Assembly (NCBI GenBank): GCA_013054445.1
Contig: JAAMPI010000182.1
Location: 1-54,622, forward strand
Length of the DNA: 54,622 bases
Reading direction: 5' to 3'
Source: Cudoniella acicularis
Lineage: Eukaryota > Ascomycota > Leotiomycetes > Helotiales > Helotiaceae
Part shown: in pieces, positions 44,955 to 54,622 of the stretch
How the letters are laid out: every line of letters starts with the position of its first letter
Position numbering within the stretch: position 1 is the first letter of the stretch
Translations under genes and position numbers: made by a program
The notes under the pieces: generated by a model
Databases searched by the model: none
Seen by the model: the letters and a program-made list of their open reading frames with translations, nothing else
What the model was told of the DNA's origin: nothing

Positions 44955-45230
44955 GGTTGTGTTTGGTTTAGGGTGCCGGTATCCTGTTGGCAGTATACTG
45001 TTAAAGAATTTGTGTTTCGCGCGTTGTAGGGTGTTTGATTTGTGCTTGGGATTGTTCTCGATATGTGAGTTTGTGATAATCTTCAGCGTTGGCCTTTAAG
45101 CTTTAATAGAAGTAGAGAGAAGAGTGGCCAGAAGAGCATCCCTTTTACCGAGCCATACGTGCAGTAAATATCTCGCTTTGCATCCATTCACCACAACCTA
45201 AAGAACATCCAGGGTTTAAGTTTTAGCTTT

Positions 45231-46224
45231 TCACTTTTGAATATGCTTAGAATCCTCTTTCAAGAACCTAGCGATACCCTCTTCCACGCCTTCTGGACTG
45301 GGTTTTTTGGCACAGACATCTGGCTCAAAGTCAAATTCTCTTTTCAAAAAGTCCCGAGTTGTTGGTCCAATAGTGGCAATGTATGTCTTGGCACCCTTCG
45401 TCTCTGGCCTCGGCCTGGCCTTGCCAATCTCGTCTAGCAGGTCCAAAGCCCGAAGCATTGCCTCACACCCAGTAGGGGAAAATACAATTACCCACCTATT
45501 CCCCTTGTTTTTGGTTTCTTGTAGACGCGCCGCGAAATCTTGCTCAAAGGATTCCATTATTCCTGTTCCGTAGACAACCAGTTCATCTACTTGAATTTTT
45601 CGATCAGCTAAAGCTGGGTCCATCAACGTTTTTGGTATAATGTCTCGTCTTTGCTCACCAACCAGAAAGAGCAGCGGCGGGCTACCCTTTCTATCTTCGT
45701 ACCATTTGTTATAATGGTCGAGCATATAATACGCCAATGCTTCCCCATTTCCTGTTTCTGATCCGAATATGTTGAGTGCTGGGGTTTGAGGAATTGAACG
45801 TAAAGCTCGAGATGTGGCGGGGCCAACAGTGTATATAGGGACGTCTTGAAGGTAAGGCCAGCTCTCTTCACCTGAAGATGATCGTTAGAGAATGCTGGGG
45901 ATGGAATATGTGGTATGTTGGCCAACCGTTCCCCTCATCAACCAATTTTGCAAATGCCTCCACAGCTCGTTGCGAAGTGAAGACTAAGCCACCATATCTT
46001 GCATCATTCCCTTTGTGAATTTGCTTATTTTGTAGCAAATCCCGTACAATATTCAGCCCTTTTTCCAGGGACCTATGCTCCAGGACTGGGACAAAAATCG
46101 GCTCAAAGCCAAGACCATCCTTCTGGGCGGAGAATTGTTCCTCGTATCCATCATTTGGAGTTGATCTGGTCTTTAGCAACAAAATAGGCGTGTTTCGATC
46201 CGCTTTGGCATCAATTGCACTCAT
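45231..46224 (-). CDS. HEM4: Uroporphyrinogen-III synthase
   Basis: Catalyses ring closure and D-ring inversion of hydroxymethylbilane to uroporphyrinogen III in heme and siroheme synthesis, in the cytosol. Two exons (46224-45927 and 45871-45231; intron 45872-45926) give 312 residues. Family marks are PILLLKTRSTPNDGYEE at the N-terminus, GLVFTSQRAVEAF, the linker DVPIYTVGPATSRALRS, LLFLVGEQRRDIIP, DELVVYGTGIMESF, WVIVFSPTGCEAML and the near-C-terminal ATIGPTTRDFL. These are the two Rossmann-like lobes of the enzyme. The donor GTTGGC is weaker than usual, but it restores the expected GNGEESWPYLQDVPIY. The start is the ATG at 46224. The gene is divergent from ERV1, with starts 200 bp apart. Confidence 0.93.
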
Positions 46225-46423
46225 CGTTGTGGCATTTTGCAAGAGATGAAGTGTAGTTGTTTATGACGATGACGAGGCTGCAATTTTACCCCTGCTGAAA
46301 TTCCAGATGAAGCGGCCGCTTCTCGGATTACAAAGCCTTGTGCTATAAACACCACCATTCTAGCCTTCAAAGCCACAACTACTTTATATCTCCTTTGAGA
46401 AGTATTCGCATACTTCCGCAGGT
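46225..46423. promoter_or_regulatory. Shared divergent promoter of HEM4 and ERV1
   Basis: Only 199 bp separate the two start codons, so both genes must be transcribed from this segment and may be co-regulated. No specific factor site is claimed. The position alone supports the call. Confidence 0.7.
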
Positions 46424-47058
46424 ATGGCAGACGATACTCGAGAAGAAGAATCGAGCGCCACGACACCTCTCGCCACCAGCGTGTCCTCGGAACCCCCTAA
46501 GAAATATCCCAAAGGCGTGGTTCTGGGCAAAGACGGCAAACCGTGAGCTTCATTACACGCCTATAGCAAGATTCAACATGCAATACTGACTGCAATTACA
46601 GTTGCCGTTCCTGTACCTCCTCTGCCTCTTTCAAAGACTGGTCCTCTCAAGCTAAAAAATCCGCGAAACTCCCAGGCACAGCTACCACCCACCCACATGC
46701 GGAATCTGGCCCTCCAGACGACTGTCCTCCAGACGTAGAGCAGCTTGGTCGCTCATCATGGACACTCCTACACTCGATTACTGCCTCTTACCCTGTATCT
46801 CCTACGCCGACTGAGCAGAACAATGTTAAACAATTTATGGGCCTGTTTGGAAAATTATATCCATGCTGGATATGCGCCGAGGATTTCCAGGCATTTATGG
46901 TGAAGAACCAGGTCAGGGCCGAAAGCCGAGATGAGTTTGGGCGGTGGATGTGTGAGGCTCATAATGAGGTTAATCAAAAGCTTGGGAAGAAGGAATTCGA
47001 CTGCAATAAATGGGAGGAAAGGTGGAGGACGGGATGGGAGGACGGGAGGTGCGATTAA
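46424..47058 (+). CDS. ERV1: FAD-linked sulfhydryl oxidase Erv1/ALR
   Basis: A mitochondrial intermembrane-space oxidase of the Mia40-Erv1 disulfide relay. It passes electrons to cytochrome c or oxygen and is needed for import of small Cys proteins and for cytosolic Fe-S maturation. Two exons (46424-46542 and 46602-47058; intron 46543-46601) give 191 residues. The N-terminal disordered arm carries the shuttle pair CRSC (codons created at the splice). The core has SSWTLLHSITASYP, FMGLFGKLYPCWICAEDF (the YPCxxC active site), CEAHNEVNQKLGKKEFDC (FAD-side HNxVNxxLGK plus structural Cys pair) and WEERWRTGW. All features needed for activity are present and the length is typical. Confidence 0.95.
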
Positions 47059-47913
47059 GACAAATACAATTGAAAGGAAAGGATATGGAAGTGTATGAAA
47101 TATTGTATTATGAGTGTATGTATAGGGGTGGTGCATCTTGTTTGCATAGCGTTGGGTATGGGCATTGGGTGGCGTTGGTATACTGGGGGAAATAGTTCAA
47201 CTCAGCCAATCGAATTTTCTCTACTCTAACGATCTTTTTTGATAAAATGTTTAATATCTTTTATATGGCAATGCGCAAAAGTGTACACAGAGACTCGCTT
47301 CACCCTCTTTTACATCTATTTATTCATATATCACTAACTGTTGCCGAAATCAATGTTATTGAGGTCACGTGTTGAGGCCATTTTCGCTCGCGTTTGCGTC
47401 GCGATGTGTTTCACATCGTAGGGTAGACCTACAAAGTGACAAGTCCCCGAATCCCCCGCCCTTTAACCGTTCCATCCGAAACATGAGCTGATCTTATGGA
47501 CATCTTGATAACGACTTCAAGAATGAGATTTATCGTCATGATTTCTCCATCGCGGCACCGAGAATCGAACGATTCTCAAGATGCAGGTACAAGATAAACC
47601 GGAAATACTCCATGCATCATTCGATGTCGGTTCATGCTCATTCGGGTTACGATGATCGGTCCAGCGAGCCAGCCACAATCGAGGCTGTCAAGTCACCAAC
47701 TATGAGCTCTCTTTGCTTTAAGATAAGAGAATAAGCCTCGGAATTCCGACATGCTCACGAGGCAAGAGCTTTGGAGTTTCCACTCAGTGGGGTAGTACGA
47801 CCCCGCATGAGCTCCAGGATTTATACGTTCTTATAAGTGTCACAGGATCGTACAAGGTCTTTCCTTCTCCTCTACTCAAGGTAACCTCAAACTCTTTCAA
47901 GTGAAATCGCAAA
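47059..47913. promoter_or_regulatory. Intergenic/promoter region of the oxoprolinase gene
   Basis: 855 bp upstream of the hydantoinase/oxoprolinase start. It includes an 18-bp palindrome at 47560-47577 and GATA-factor-like words (TGATAAC at about 47507, AGATAAA at about 47591, AGATAAG at about 47721). GATA sites would fit nitrogen-catabolite control of an amide-hydrolysing enzyme, but this is inference. An ORF-like run at 47010-47195 is only the ERV1 end in another frame. Confidence 0.45.
47560..47577. repeat. 18-bp palindrome GAGAATCG-AA-CGATTCTC
   Basis: Arms of 8 bp are exact reverse complements around AA, 337 bp before the oxoprolinase start. The symmetry suits a dimeric transcription factor site, but no factor is identified. 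Confidence 0.7.
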
Positions 47914-50900
47914 ATGGGAGATGCTGGGCCACTCAAAGGGACGGGTTACAGGCTGGGTGTTGATGTAGGAGTAAGTGCAATTCTCAAAAAGAACAACGAC
48001 CTAATTTTCCATGCTTTCCTGACACTTCTAGGGAACCTTTACCGATATCTGCGTTTTTACGCCAGAAGGCAAGACCGTTCGGACAAAAGTTCCATCAACT
48101 TCCCACGACCAAAGTATTGGCGTTAAGAATGGCATAAAGAAGGCCAGAGAAGAGCTCAAAGAGCTATACTCTTGGAGTGGGGAGTTTGAGAGTATCCATC
48201 ATGGAACTACAGTTGGTACACAACCTCAACACCATCTCACAAAATATCTTGCCAACTATCTAACAACTATTTTGCAGGCACGAACGCTGTTCTCGAAGGT
48301 AAAGGAGCAAAGAGTGCTCTCGTAGTTACAGCTGGACACAAGGATGTCTTGGCTGTCCGAAGATCTCAAATTCCTGGTGGCCTTGGAGCGTGGATTAATT
48401 TCATTCCACCAGTACCAATTGTTCCTCTGGAGAGCACGGTTCAGTGTCATGGGATGATGTCAGCCGACGGTGAAATCGTGACGCCAATTGACGAAGCCGC
48501 TCTTCGAAAGGATCTGGTGCATCTCAAAAAGCAGAAGCTAGAGGCCGTCACAATCAGTCTTTTGAACTCTTATCAGAATCCCGCCCATGAGAAGGCGGTC
48601 GCCAAAATTCTGCGAGAGGAGCTTGACGAGGATATTGAGATCGTCTGTTCAGCAGATGTTCTTCCAGAGGTTGGAGAATACGAGAGAACCGTTACAGCAA
48701 GTGCAAATGCCATTGTCAAACCCGTTGTGAAGAGATACTTGGCGAATCTTCAAAAACTTCTCACTGAGGATAGTGAGACGATTCGTATCTTAAAGAGTGA
48801 TGGTGGCCTTACCACATTGGAACTTGCCGGAGAACTTCCTGTTAACATCTTGATGTAAGCCTTTGCTTTGTTTTCGGGGTTATGTACTGATTTTTGAACA
48901 GGTCAGGGCCAGCCGGGGGTGTCCGTGGTGTAGCGGATGTTGTCGCAAAGAAGACTAAGTACAAAAACTTGATAACGTTGGATATGGGGGGAACGTCAAC
49001 AGACTGTGCCTTAATTTCCAATGGAAATCCAGCTCTTCGCAGGGAGACTGCTGTCGATTCCTTGACCGTGAGAGCGCCATCAGTAGATGTTCAGTAAGTT
49101 CTCAAGCCTTCAGAAAGGAAAGTAGTGCTTACTAGATACAGAACTGTTGGAGCTGGTGGCGGTTCTATTGCGCAATATGTCGAATTGACATCCACCCTCA
49201 GAGTCGGTCCAGAATCTTCAGGGGCCAACCCTGGCCCGGCTTGCTACGGGAAGGGAGGCCAGAATGCCACAGTCACTGATGCCAACGCTGTCTTGGGATA
49301 CCTTCCTGATAAGTTGTTGGGCGGTGCATTTCCACTTGATATTGCTTCAGCCGTAACTGCCGTGGAAAGCGTTGCAAGCCAAATGGGGCTCACCACAGAC
49401 CAAACTGCACAAGGAATTTACAACCTCGTGAACGAGAGAATGTACAACGCCCTACGAAATGTATCAGTAGAGCAAGGGTACAACCCCGAGGACTTTTCTC
49501 TGGTAGCATTCGGTGGTGCCGGACCCCTTCATGCCAATGCTGTTGGGAAACTTCTCGGAGCGTGGCCAGTCATCATTCCACCTGCTCCAGGAGTTCTATG
49601 TGCTCAAGGAGACGCCACAACAAAATTAAGCCACGAGCAATCTGCCTCTTACATCAAGCTTCTAGCCGATGCTAACCAGAGTGAGCTTTGGGAGTCGCTT
49701 CAAAAATTAAGAGACGGATGTAATGAGGTCATGATCAAGGCTCTTGGAGATGGCCCGTCGACAATTTTATCGACCGCGTATGAGGCAGATCTGAGATACA
49801 AAGGTCAAGCCCTCACTCTCAGTATCCCACTTAATTTTGAAGATTTCAAACTTGGTCCCGAGGATTTCCTCGAAGCAGTACGAACACGTTTTGATGCAGC
49901 ACACGAACAGTCTTTTAGCTTCAGTCTTCCGACATTTTCACTGGAGTTGATGCGACTTGGAGTCATCGTGACCGATGGATCTCCAGACATGGAAATCACA
50001 TCTATCGAGACTTTTGATAGCGCTGGAGCTCAGTCACCTGAAAGCGCAATCATCACCAAGAAGATGATTAGCACTGAAGGACAAAGAATCGAGGCTATCT
50101 TTTGGGATAGAGCTGAAATTACAAAATGTGGCTATAAAGTGCATGGACCCTGTGTGATCTCCGAAATGGATTCCAATACTCTTATCCTACCAGGTTTCTT
50201 TGGAGAGGTCGATTCATACGGCAATATTCTGATCCATCCGAACGAAGACACGAATTTAACCAGCGACATCGCGCATCACAGCTGGGAGAGTGCTCAACAG
50301 CTTGTGGCAAAATTACCACTGATCCCAACACTTATTTCATCCTCTTTGCAGTCAATCAGAAACGAGATGGACACTCTTATGCTTCGGTGTAGCATGTCCC
50401 CAGCTATTCGAGACCAGCAAGACGAATTCAATGTCATCACGAACAAGGAAGGGAAAATGCTGGTTGGCCAATTTGGTAGCTTCATTGGCCAATTTCTAGA
50501 CTCCTGGAAAGGCACTATCGAAGGTGATGTGTTCGTGACAAATGATGTATACGAGATCAGCGGGGCTATAACACATCTAAACGATGTGATTGTTCTACTT
50601 CCAATCCATTATAAAGGGGATATTGTGGGTTGGGCAGCCAATTTCGGCCACATGACGCAAGTTTTACCTCCTTTTGGCCCTCTTTTCTGCGGTTTATTAA
50701 CTCTAATATAGCGATGTGGGTGGTAAAGTGCCTGGCAGCATGTCAATCAACGCCACAACTATATTTGAAGATGGGCTTCAGATTCCCACCGTCAAGCTTT
50801 ACTCAAAGGGAGTATTTAACTTATCTATGGTTGACGTCTTTTGCAGGAATTCACGCCAACCCGATTGGTTCCGCAGTGATTTGACAGCTCTTGTTGCTGC

Positions 50901-52382
50901 TTGTAGAACAGCTGCTACCAGAGTCTGCGAGTTGAATGAACGATTTGGACCAAAGTGAGAACTCTACAATGGTAGTAATACTCCCGAGCTAACAAATTTT
51001 AGTGTGTATACCGCGTCTTGCAACGAGCTGCTAGCCAGAAACCGTTCGGGCATTTCGAAATTGATAGATACTCAAATCGGAGAAGAGCCTAGCACCTTCA
51101 CAGATTTTGTGGACGATGATGGACAAGGAGTTGGCCCATATGCCATCACATGCACCATGCAGAAGAAAAATGGAAAGCTGGTCTTCGATTTCTCCGGAAC
51201 CAGTCCTCAAAGCAGAACATCGATCAATTTTTATCTATCGACAACAATGTTCAAGATGTTTGTTGGCCATTATCTATTGGCTGTTTTCGACCCGTTCTGT
51301 GTGGTTAACGACGGATTCCATGATCTTCTGGACATAATCACTCCAGAAGGATCGCTTCTACGACCTGTTCGGCCTGCTGCACTGAGCTGTCGCACTCATA
51401 TGCTTGGTAGGACCATGGATATTATTCAAGCGCTTATGGGACAACGAAGTCCACAATACAGGGCTGCTGCTGGATTTTCAGACTCGCCCCATTTCTTCTA
51501 TTCTGGATTTAAGCCGAATGGAGAGTGGTATCAACTTTATCAGATAGGCTTTGGTGGCGTTCCAGCTAGACCCATTGGTGATGGCGTAGGTACCCCATTA
51601 CCCTCCGTAATTCGCATTTTGTTGACCAGATCTAGCCTGACTGCCACTGTCTTTTCCCAGCTATCAAGTCTGTGCCCACCGAAGCCATTGAACTTAATTT
51701 CCCTTTGCGGATCGAAGCGAACGAGTCCCTCGCAGACAGCGGAGGTGCTGGCTTTCATCGCGGCGGTAATGCTCAACGAACACTTTACCGTTTTCTGTCC
51801 GCCGGGGAATTCAGCATTCATGACGACAGATGGTTCACCAAACCTTGGGGTATCAATGGTGGAAGTCCTGGTCAGCGCTCCTACAAGAAGTTATACCGCT
51901 ACTCGCAAGATTCAGAGAATCCAAAAGTGAAATTCCTCCCCAGCAAATGCGATCACATCCTCGTGGAACCAAATGACCTGTTAGAATGGGTCACGTGGGG
52001 AGGGGGTGGACTGGGAGATCCTACTACAAGACCATCAGAGGTTGTGGCCTTGGAAGTTGCACGAAAGCTGGTCACGGTTGAAGGTGCAAAGAAAAATTAC
52101 GGGGTTGTAGTCGATCCTAGTGATTACAGCGTAAATGAGGAGGAGACGAAATCGTTTAGGGCGAAAATTGTGGCGTCAAGAGATGCGAAACTTTACGCCG
52201 AACGGGTTTATGATCGCGGTGGTACCTTGGCGGAATTAACAGCTTCGTGTTTGGAAGAAACGGGCTTACCACCTCCAAAGCCACAGTGGGAGAAGGACCC
52301 TTATGGGCCTCATGTTACACTACCCTACGTCAAGGAGTGGTACAAGACCATGAGAGAGAAATGCGATTGGGATCTTCAATGA
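47914..52382 (+). CDS. Hydantoinase/5-oxoprolinase, fused A and B subunits
   Basis: ATP-dependent ring-opening amidohydrolase family (5-oxoprolinase, N-methylhydantoinase, acetone-carboxylase relatives). Eight exons (47914-47970, 48032-48215, 48278-48854, 48902-49093, 49142-50656, 50712-50954, 51003-51589, 51661-52382) join in frame into 1358 residues, close to eukaryotic 5-oxoprolinases. HyuA half: RLGVDVGGTFTDICVF (nucleotide site), HHGTTVGTNAVLEGKG, SGPAGGVRGVADVVAKKT, LDMGGTSTDCALI, TVGAGGGSIA, NPGPACYGKGG and VAFGGAGPLHA. HyuB half (from about residue 760): MSPAIRDQQDEFN, HLNDVIVLLPIHY, FGHMTDVGGKVPGSMS, SRQPDWFRSDLTALVAACR, SGGAGFHRGGNAQRTLYRF and LEWVTWGGGGLGDPTTRP. Intron 5 (50657-50711) uses a GC donor (GCAAGT). 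Across intron 7 the usual aromatic loop after GDG looks shortened. The substrate may be 5-oxoproline (glutathione turnover) or a hydantoin. Confidence 0.93.
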
Positions 52383-52891
52383 GGAGGTTGAAGTTATGTT
52401 GACATAGTATAAATTCCATTGGTAATATCGATATTCTTTCACTGTATAATCCAAAGTTTACGACGATACTCTTTATAGTATCCAAGAATGTCTATTAGGA
52501 CATAAAGGACTTACAAAAGAAACGTTCGAGGTCGAGGCTAGAACGCCACTTTGCAAGACACTTCAACGTTATGTTTCAACAATTGTTGAAAATTATTAGT
52601 CCTTAGCTTCACGATCAGGATTTCTAGGTAATTGCTTCATTTAATTGCATCAGAAGGATAGACTTTATTTCGTTGGTGTCAATCCAGCCTGATCGTAGCC
52701 TTGCAAATACCCAGCCAATCAGAGCCACCCACACCACGAGGCGAAGAACAAGTTGTAATCGGTGTCAGACCACGACTTACGATATATCCCTTCACCCTGC
52801 CAACATTCTGCACCCTTCCCAGAAAGCAGCAACCCCTCAGCCTCATAAACCCAATTTCAACCCCTCGAATGTCACTACAAAGCAGGCTACA
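52383..52891. other. Intergenic, promoter of OXR1-like gene
   Basis: 509 bp. The frame upstream of the OXR1 start is open to 52673 but lacks an ATG. CT-rich and CCA-rich sequence precedes the start, as is common in fungal promoters. Nothing else is recognised. Confidence 0.5.
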
Positions 52892-53977
52892 ATGAGCTAC
52901 AGACACGATCAGACCCCGACGTCATCATCCGGGACCACCACCCCCTCCGGAAGCCTCTCTTCTTCTTGGTCTATGCCTGCCACAGTCTCGCATGCTGTCG
53001 GTGGCCTCCTACGGAGGTTCTCCGGCGAACCCCCGAAAAATCACACTTCTTCCAACGGAGGGAAATATTCACCGACCTTCCCACCCGCAAACGAGGGCTT
53101 CGACGGTGTCTATACCCCTCCTTACCGCAGCGCGTCTCCTTTCCAGCCACCGCCGCTGTATCCGGTGAGTTTAAAGGGATATAAGGAGGGTACGAGCCAG
53201 AGCGCGAGGTTGTTGACGAAGGCGCTGGCGGAGGAGATACGGTTGCTTGTTCCGCCGCGGTTACAGCTTTGTGAGGAGTGGAGGTTAGTGTATTCGCTGG
53301 AGGAGGATGGAGTTAGTCTTGGGACGTTGTACAAAAAGTGTGATGAATATCGAGGGTTACGAAATGGGTTTGTGCTTGTAGTCCGAGACGGCGATGGAGG
53401 GGTATGTTTGCCCCATTCCCCCTTCCCCGCTATTCCAAAATTTATATTTTGAGAAGACAAGAGGCTAATATATATACGTGGGAAATAGCTCTTCGGCGCC
53501 TACCTAACAGAAGTTCCCCATCCCTCCCCCCATTACTTTGGCACAGGCGAATGTTTCCTCTGGCGCGCCTCCATCCTCTCCCCCCTCTCCACGACATTCC
53601 CCTCCTCACTCCCCCCACCACCCTCCTCAGACACCACAAACCTCCAAAGATCCACCACCATCTTCTCACCCACCGCATCCCACCACTCCCTCGCTCCACC
53701 CTCACCGCATATTCCCACTGGCGCCTCGACCCCCATCTCCACAACAAGCATACGCTTCAAAGCTTTCCCTTACAGCGGTATAAACGATTACCTAATTTTC
53801 TGTGAAACGGGCTTTCTGAGTGTTGGGGGTGGTGATGGACATTATGGGTTATGGCTTGATGATAATTTCGAGAAGGGCGTTAGTAGTTCTTGTCCGACAT
53901 TTGGGAATGAACCTTTGAGTGAGGAGGGGCAGAAGTTTGATATTGTGGGCGTGGAGCTGTGGACTGTTGGGAACTAG
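52892..53977 (+). CDS. OXR1: TLDc-domain oxidation-resistance protein, OXR1-type
   Basis: TLDc proteins protect against oxidative damage and, in yeast and animals, bind and regulate the vacuolar V-ATPase. Two exons (52892-53401 and 53489-53977; intron 53402-53488) give 332 residues. A Ser/Thr/Pro-rich N-terminus (MSYRHDQTPTSSSG, residues 1-75) precedes the TLDc domain: LTKALAEEIRLLVPPRL, WRLVYSLEEDGVSLGTLYKK, FVLVVRDGDGGLFGAYL (joined by splicing), FGTGECFLWR, a low-complexity insert rich in S, T and P (about 225-270), YSGINDYLIFCETGFLSVGG, YGLWLDDNFEKGVSS and the final FDIVGVELWTVG. The insert inside the domain is typical of fungal members. The first in-frame ATG is 52892. Confidence 0.92.
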
Positions 53978-54622
53978 GCTCATTGCTCTTACACGTTTCT
54001 GGGGATGATGGAGTCGGAGGAGTAATATCGATGCAGGCAGGCAAGGTGTCAATCATTATGCGAAAGGGAATGCGATGATCGAAATAACATGATACCCGTC
54101 AGATGTTTATGTGCGTATATGGGCATTTGGGGGTGGGAATTTTGGGTTTCGGGTAGGGAAACAATTCGGGAAAAGAAGTGATTCTTCTCATGGGGCATGG
54201 GTTTTGGAGTCTCAAAATCAAATTTAAAAAGAAAAAAAATTCAAAATAATGAGCGAGGTGGTAAATAGAAGGTTTACGAAGCAGTCTCGATTCCCGAGCG
54301 ATTAATTAACTTGTTGTTTCTCGTCATGGGATAGCGTCGAGTGTGAAAATAAGTTTCTACTAGCATTTAGCCAGTTGCGATATATTTACTGAATAGTTAC
54401 TTTTTGGGGTTTGGAAACCAAACCTACACGCTCCCTGGACCCTGGTATTCCATTATCTCTCATTTAGTGAATATATAGGAGGAGAGGCGTATTACGTATT
54501 TATAAAAAGCTATTTCCATTAACAACAGTGAACTTCAAAGAGGACACTAATCTAAACCTTGCAGATAGATCGAAACATGGGGTTATCCGACAAGCCTTTC
54601 GCTAAGTACTTCTCTTATGTGC
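53978..54622. other. Intergenic to window end, nothing recognised
   Basis: 645 bp after the OXR1-like gene, AT-rich from 54200. Short minus-strand ORFs overlap the gene 3' end and have no domains. Confidence 0.5.

Noticed and set aside
53442..53760. Minus-strand ORFs rich in W, R and G
   Set aside because: They are antisense to the CT/CCA-rich low-complexity insert of the OXR1-type gene and have no domain.
1..54622. CRISPR arrays, operons, bacterial-style promoters or terminators
   Set aside because: The sequence is fungal nuclear DNA with spliceosomal introns. The only regular repeats are a coding minisatellite and a degenerate 17-bp array.

Overview
The window reads as nuclear DNA of a filamentous ascomycete (Pezizomycotina, probably Leotiomycetes/Helotiales; the class is inferred, the rest is visible). 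Genes have many 45-80 nt GT-AG introns, and the families present are typical of these fungi: HET-domain protein, PTH11-like receptor, secretory lipase, ankyrin protein, dynamin/Mx-like GTPase and an NFX1/ZNFX1-type helicase. A Ty3/gypsy element shows the C-to-T / G-to-A decay expected from repeat-induced point mutation (RIP).

Layout. 1-5009: a DUR3-like urea/polyamine transporter (cut by the left edge), a DszC/SfnB-like acyl-CoA dehydrogenase-fold enzyme and a beta-carbonic anhydrase, all intact with resolvable exons. 5010-14330: a decayed accessory stretch with a PTH11-like pseudogene, an O-methyltransferase pseudogene carrying three in-frame stops, a 17-bp repeat array, a small MADS-like ORF, a coiled-coil protein with a perfect 21-bp coding minisatellite, a candidate solo LTR and a pogo/Fot1 transposase relic. 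15226-24443: a ZNFX1-like helicase with CCCH, NFX1 and RZ zinc fingers, followed on the same strand by an Mx-like dynamin GTPase. 24444-33420: a long gene-poor stretch with ambiguous bases and a MITE-like inverted repeat, an ankyrin pseudogene with three in-frame stops, and a truncated RIP-mutated gypsy element. 33800-37505: a broken secreted lysine-rich protein and an intact secretory lipase. 38823-44042: a TPR-SET (SMYD-like) protein and a HET-domain pseudogene. 44610-54622: a small membrane protein, divergently paired HEM4 and ERV1, a hydantoinase/5-oxoprolinase with eight exons, and an OXR1-type TLDc protein.

Two themes stand out. First, housekeeping genes (HEM4, ERV1, OXR1, oxoprolinase, SET protein, carbonic anhydrase) are intact, while about six accessory genes are broken by stop codons. 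Most of those stops can be explained by C:G-to-T:A transitions, so RIP or a similar deamination process may have reached beyond the retroelement. Second, a ZNFX1-type RNA helicase sits next to an Mx-like dynamin. In vertebrates both families act in antiviral defence, so the pair is a candidate genome- or virus-defence neighbourhood. That functional link is inference from family knowledge and position only.
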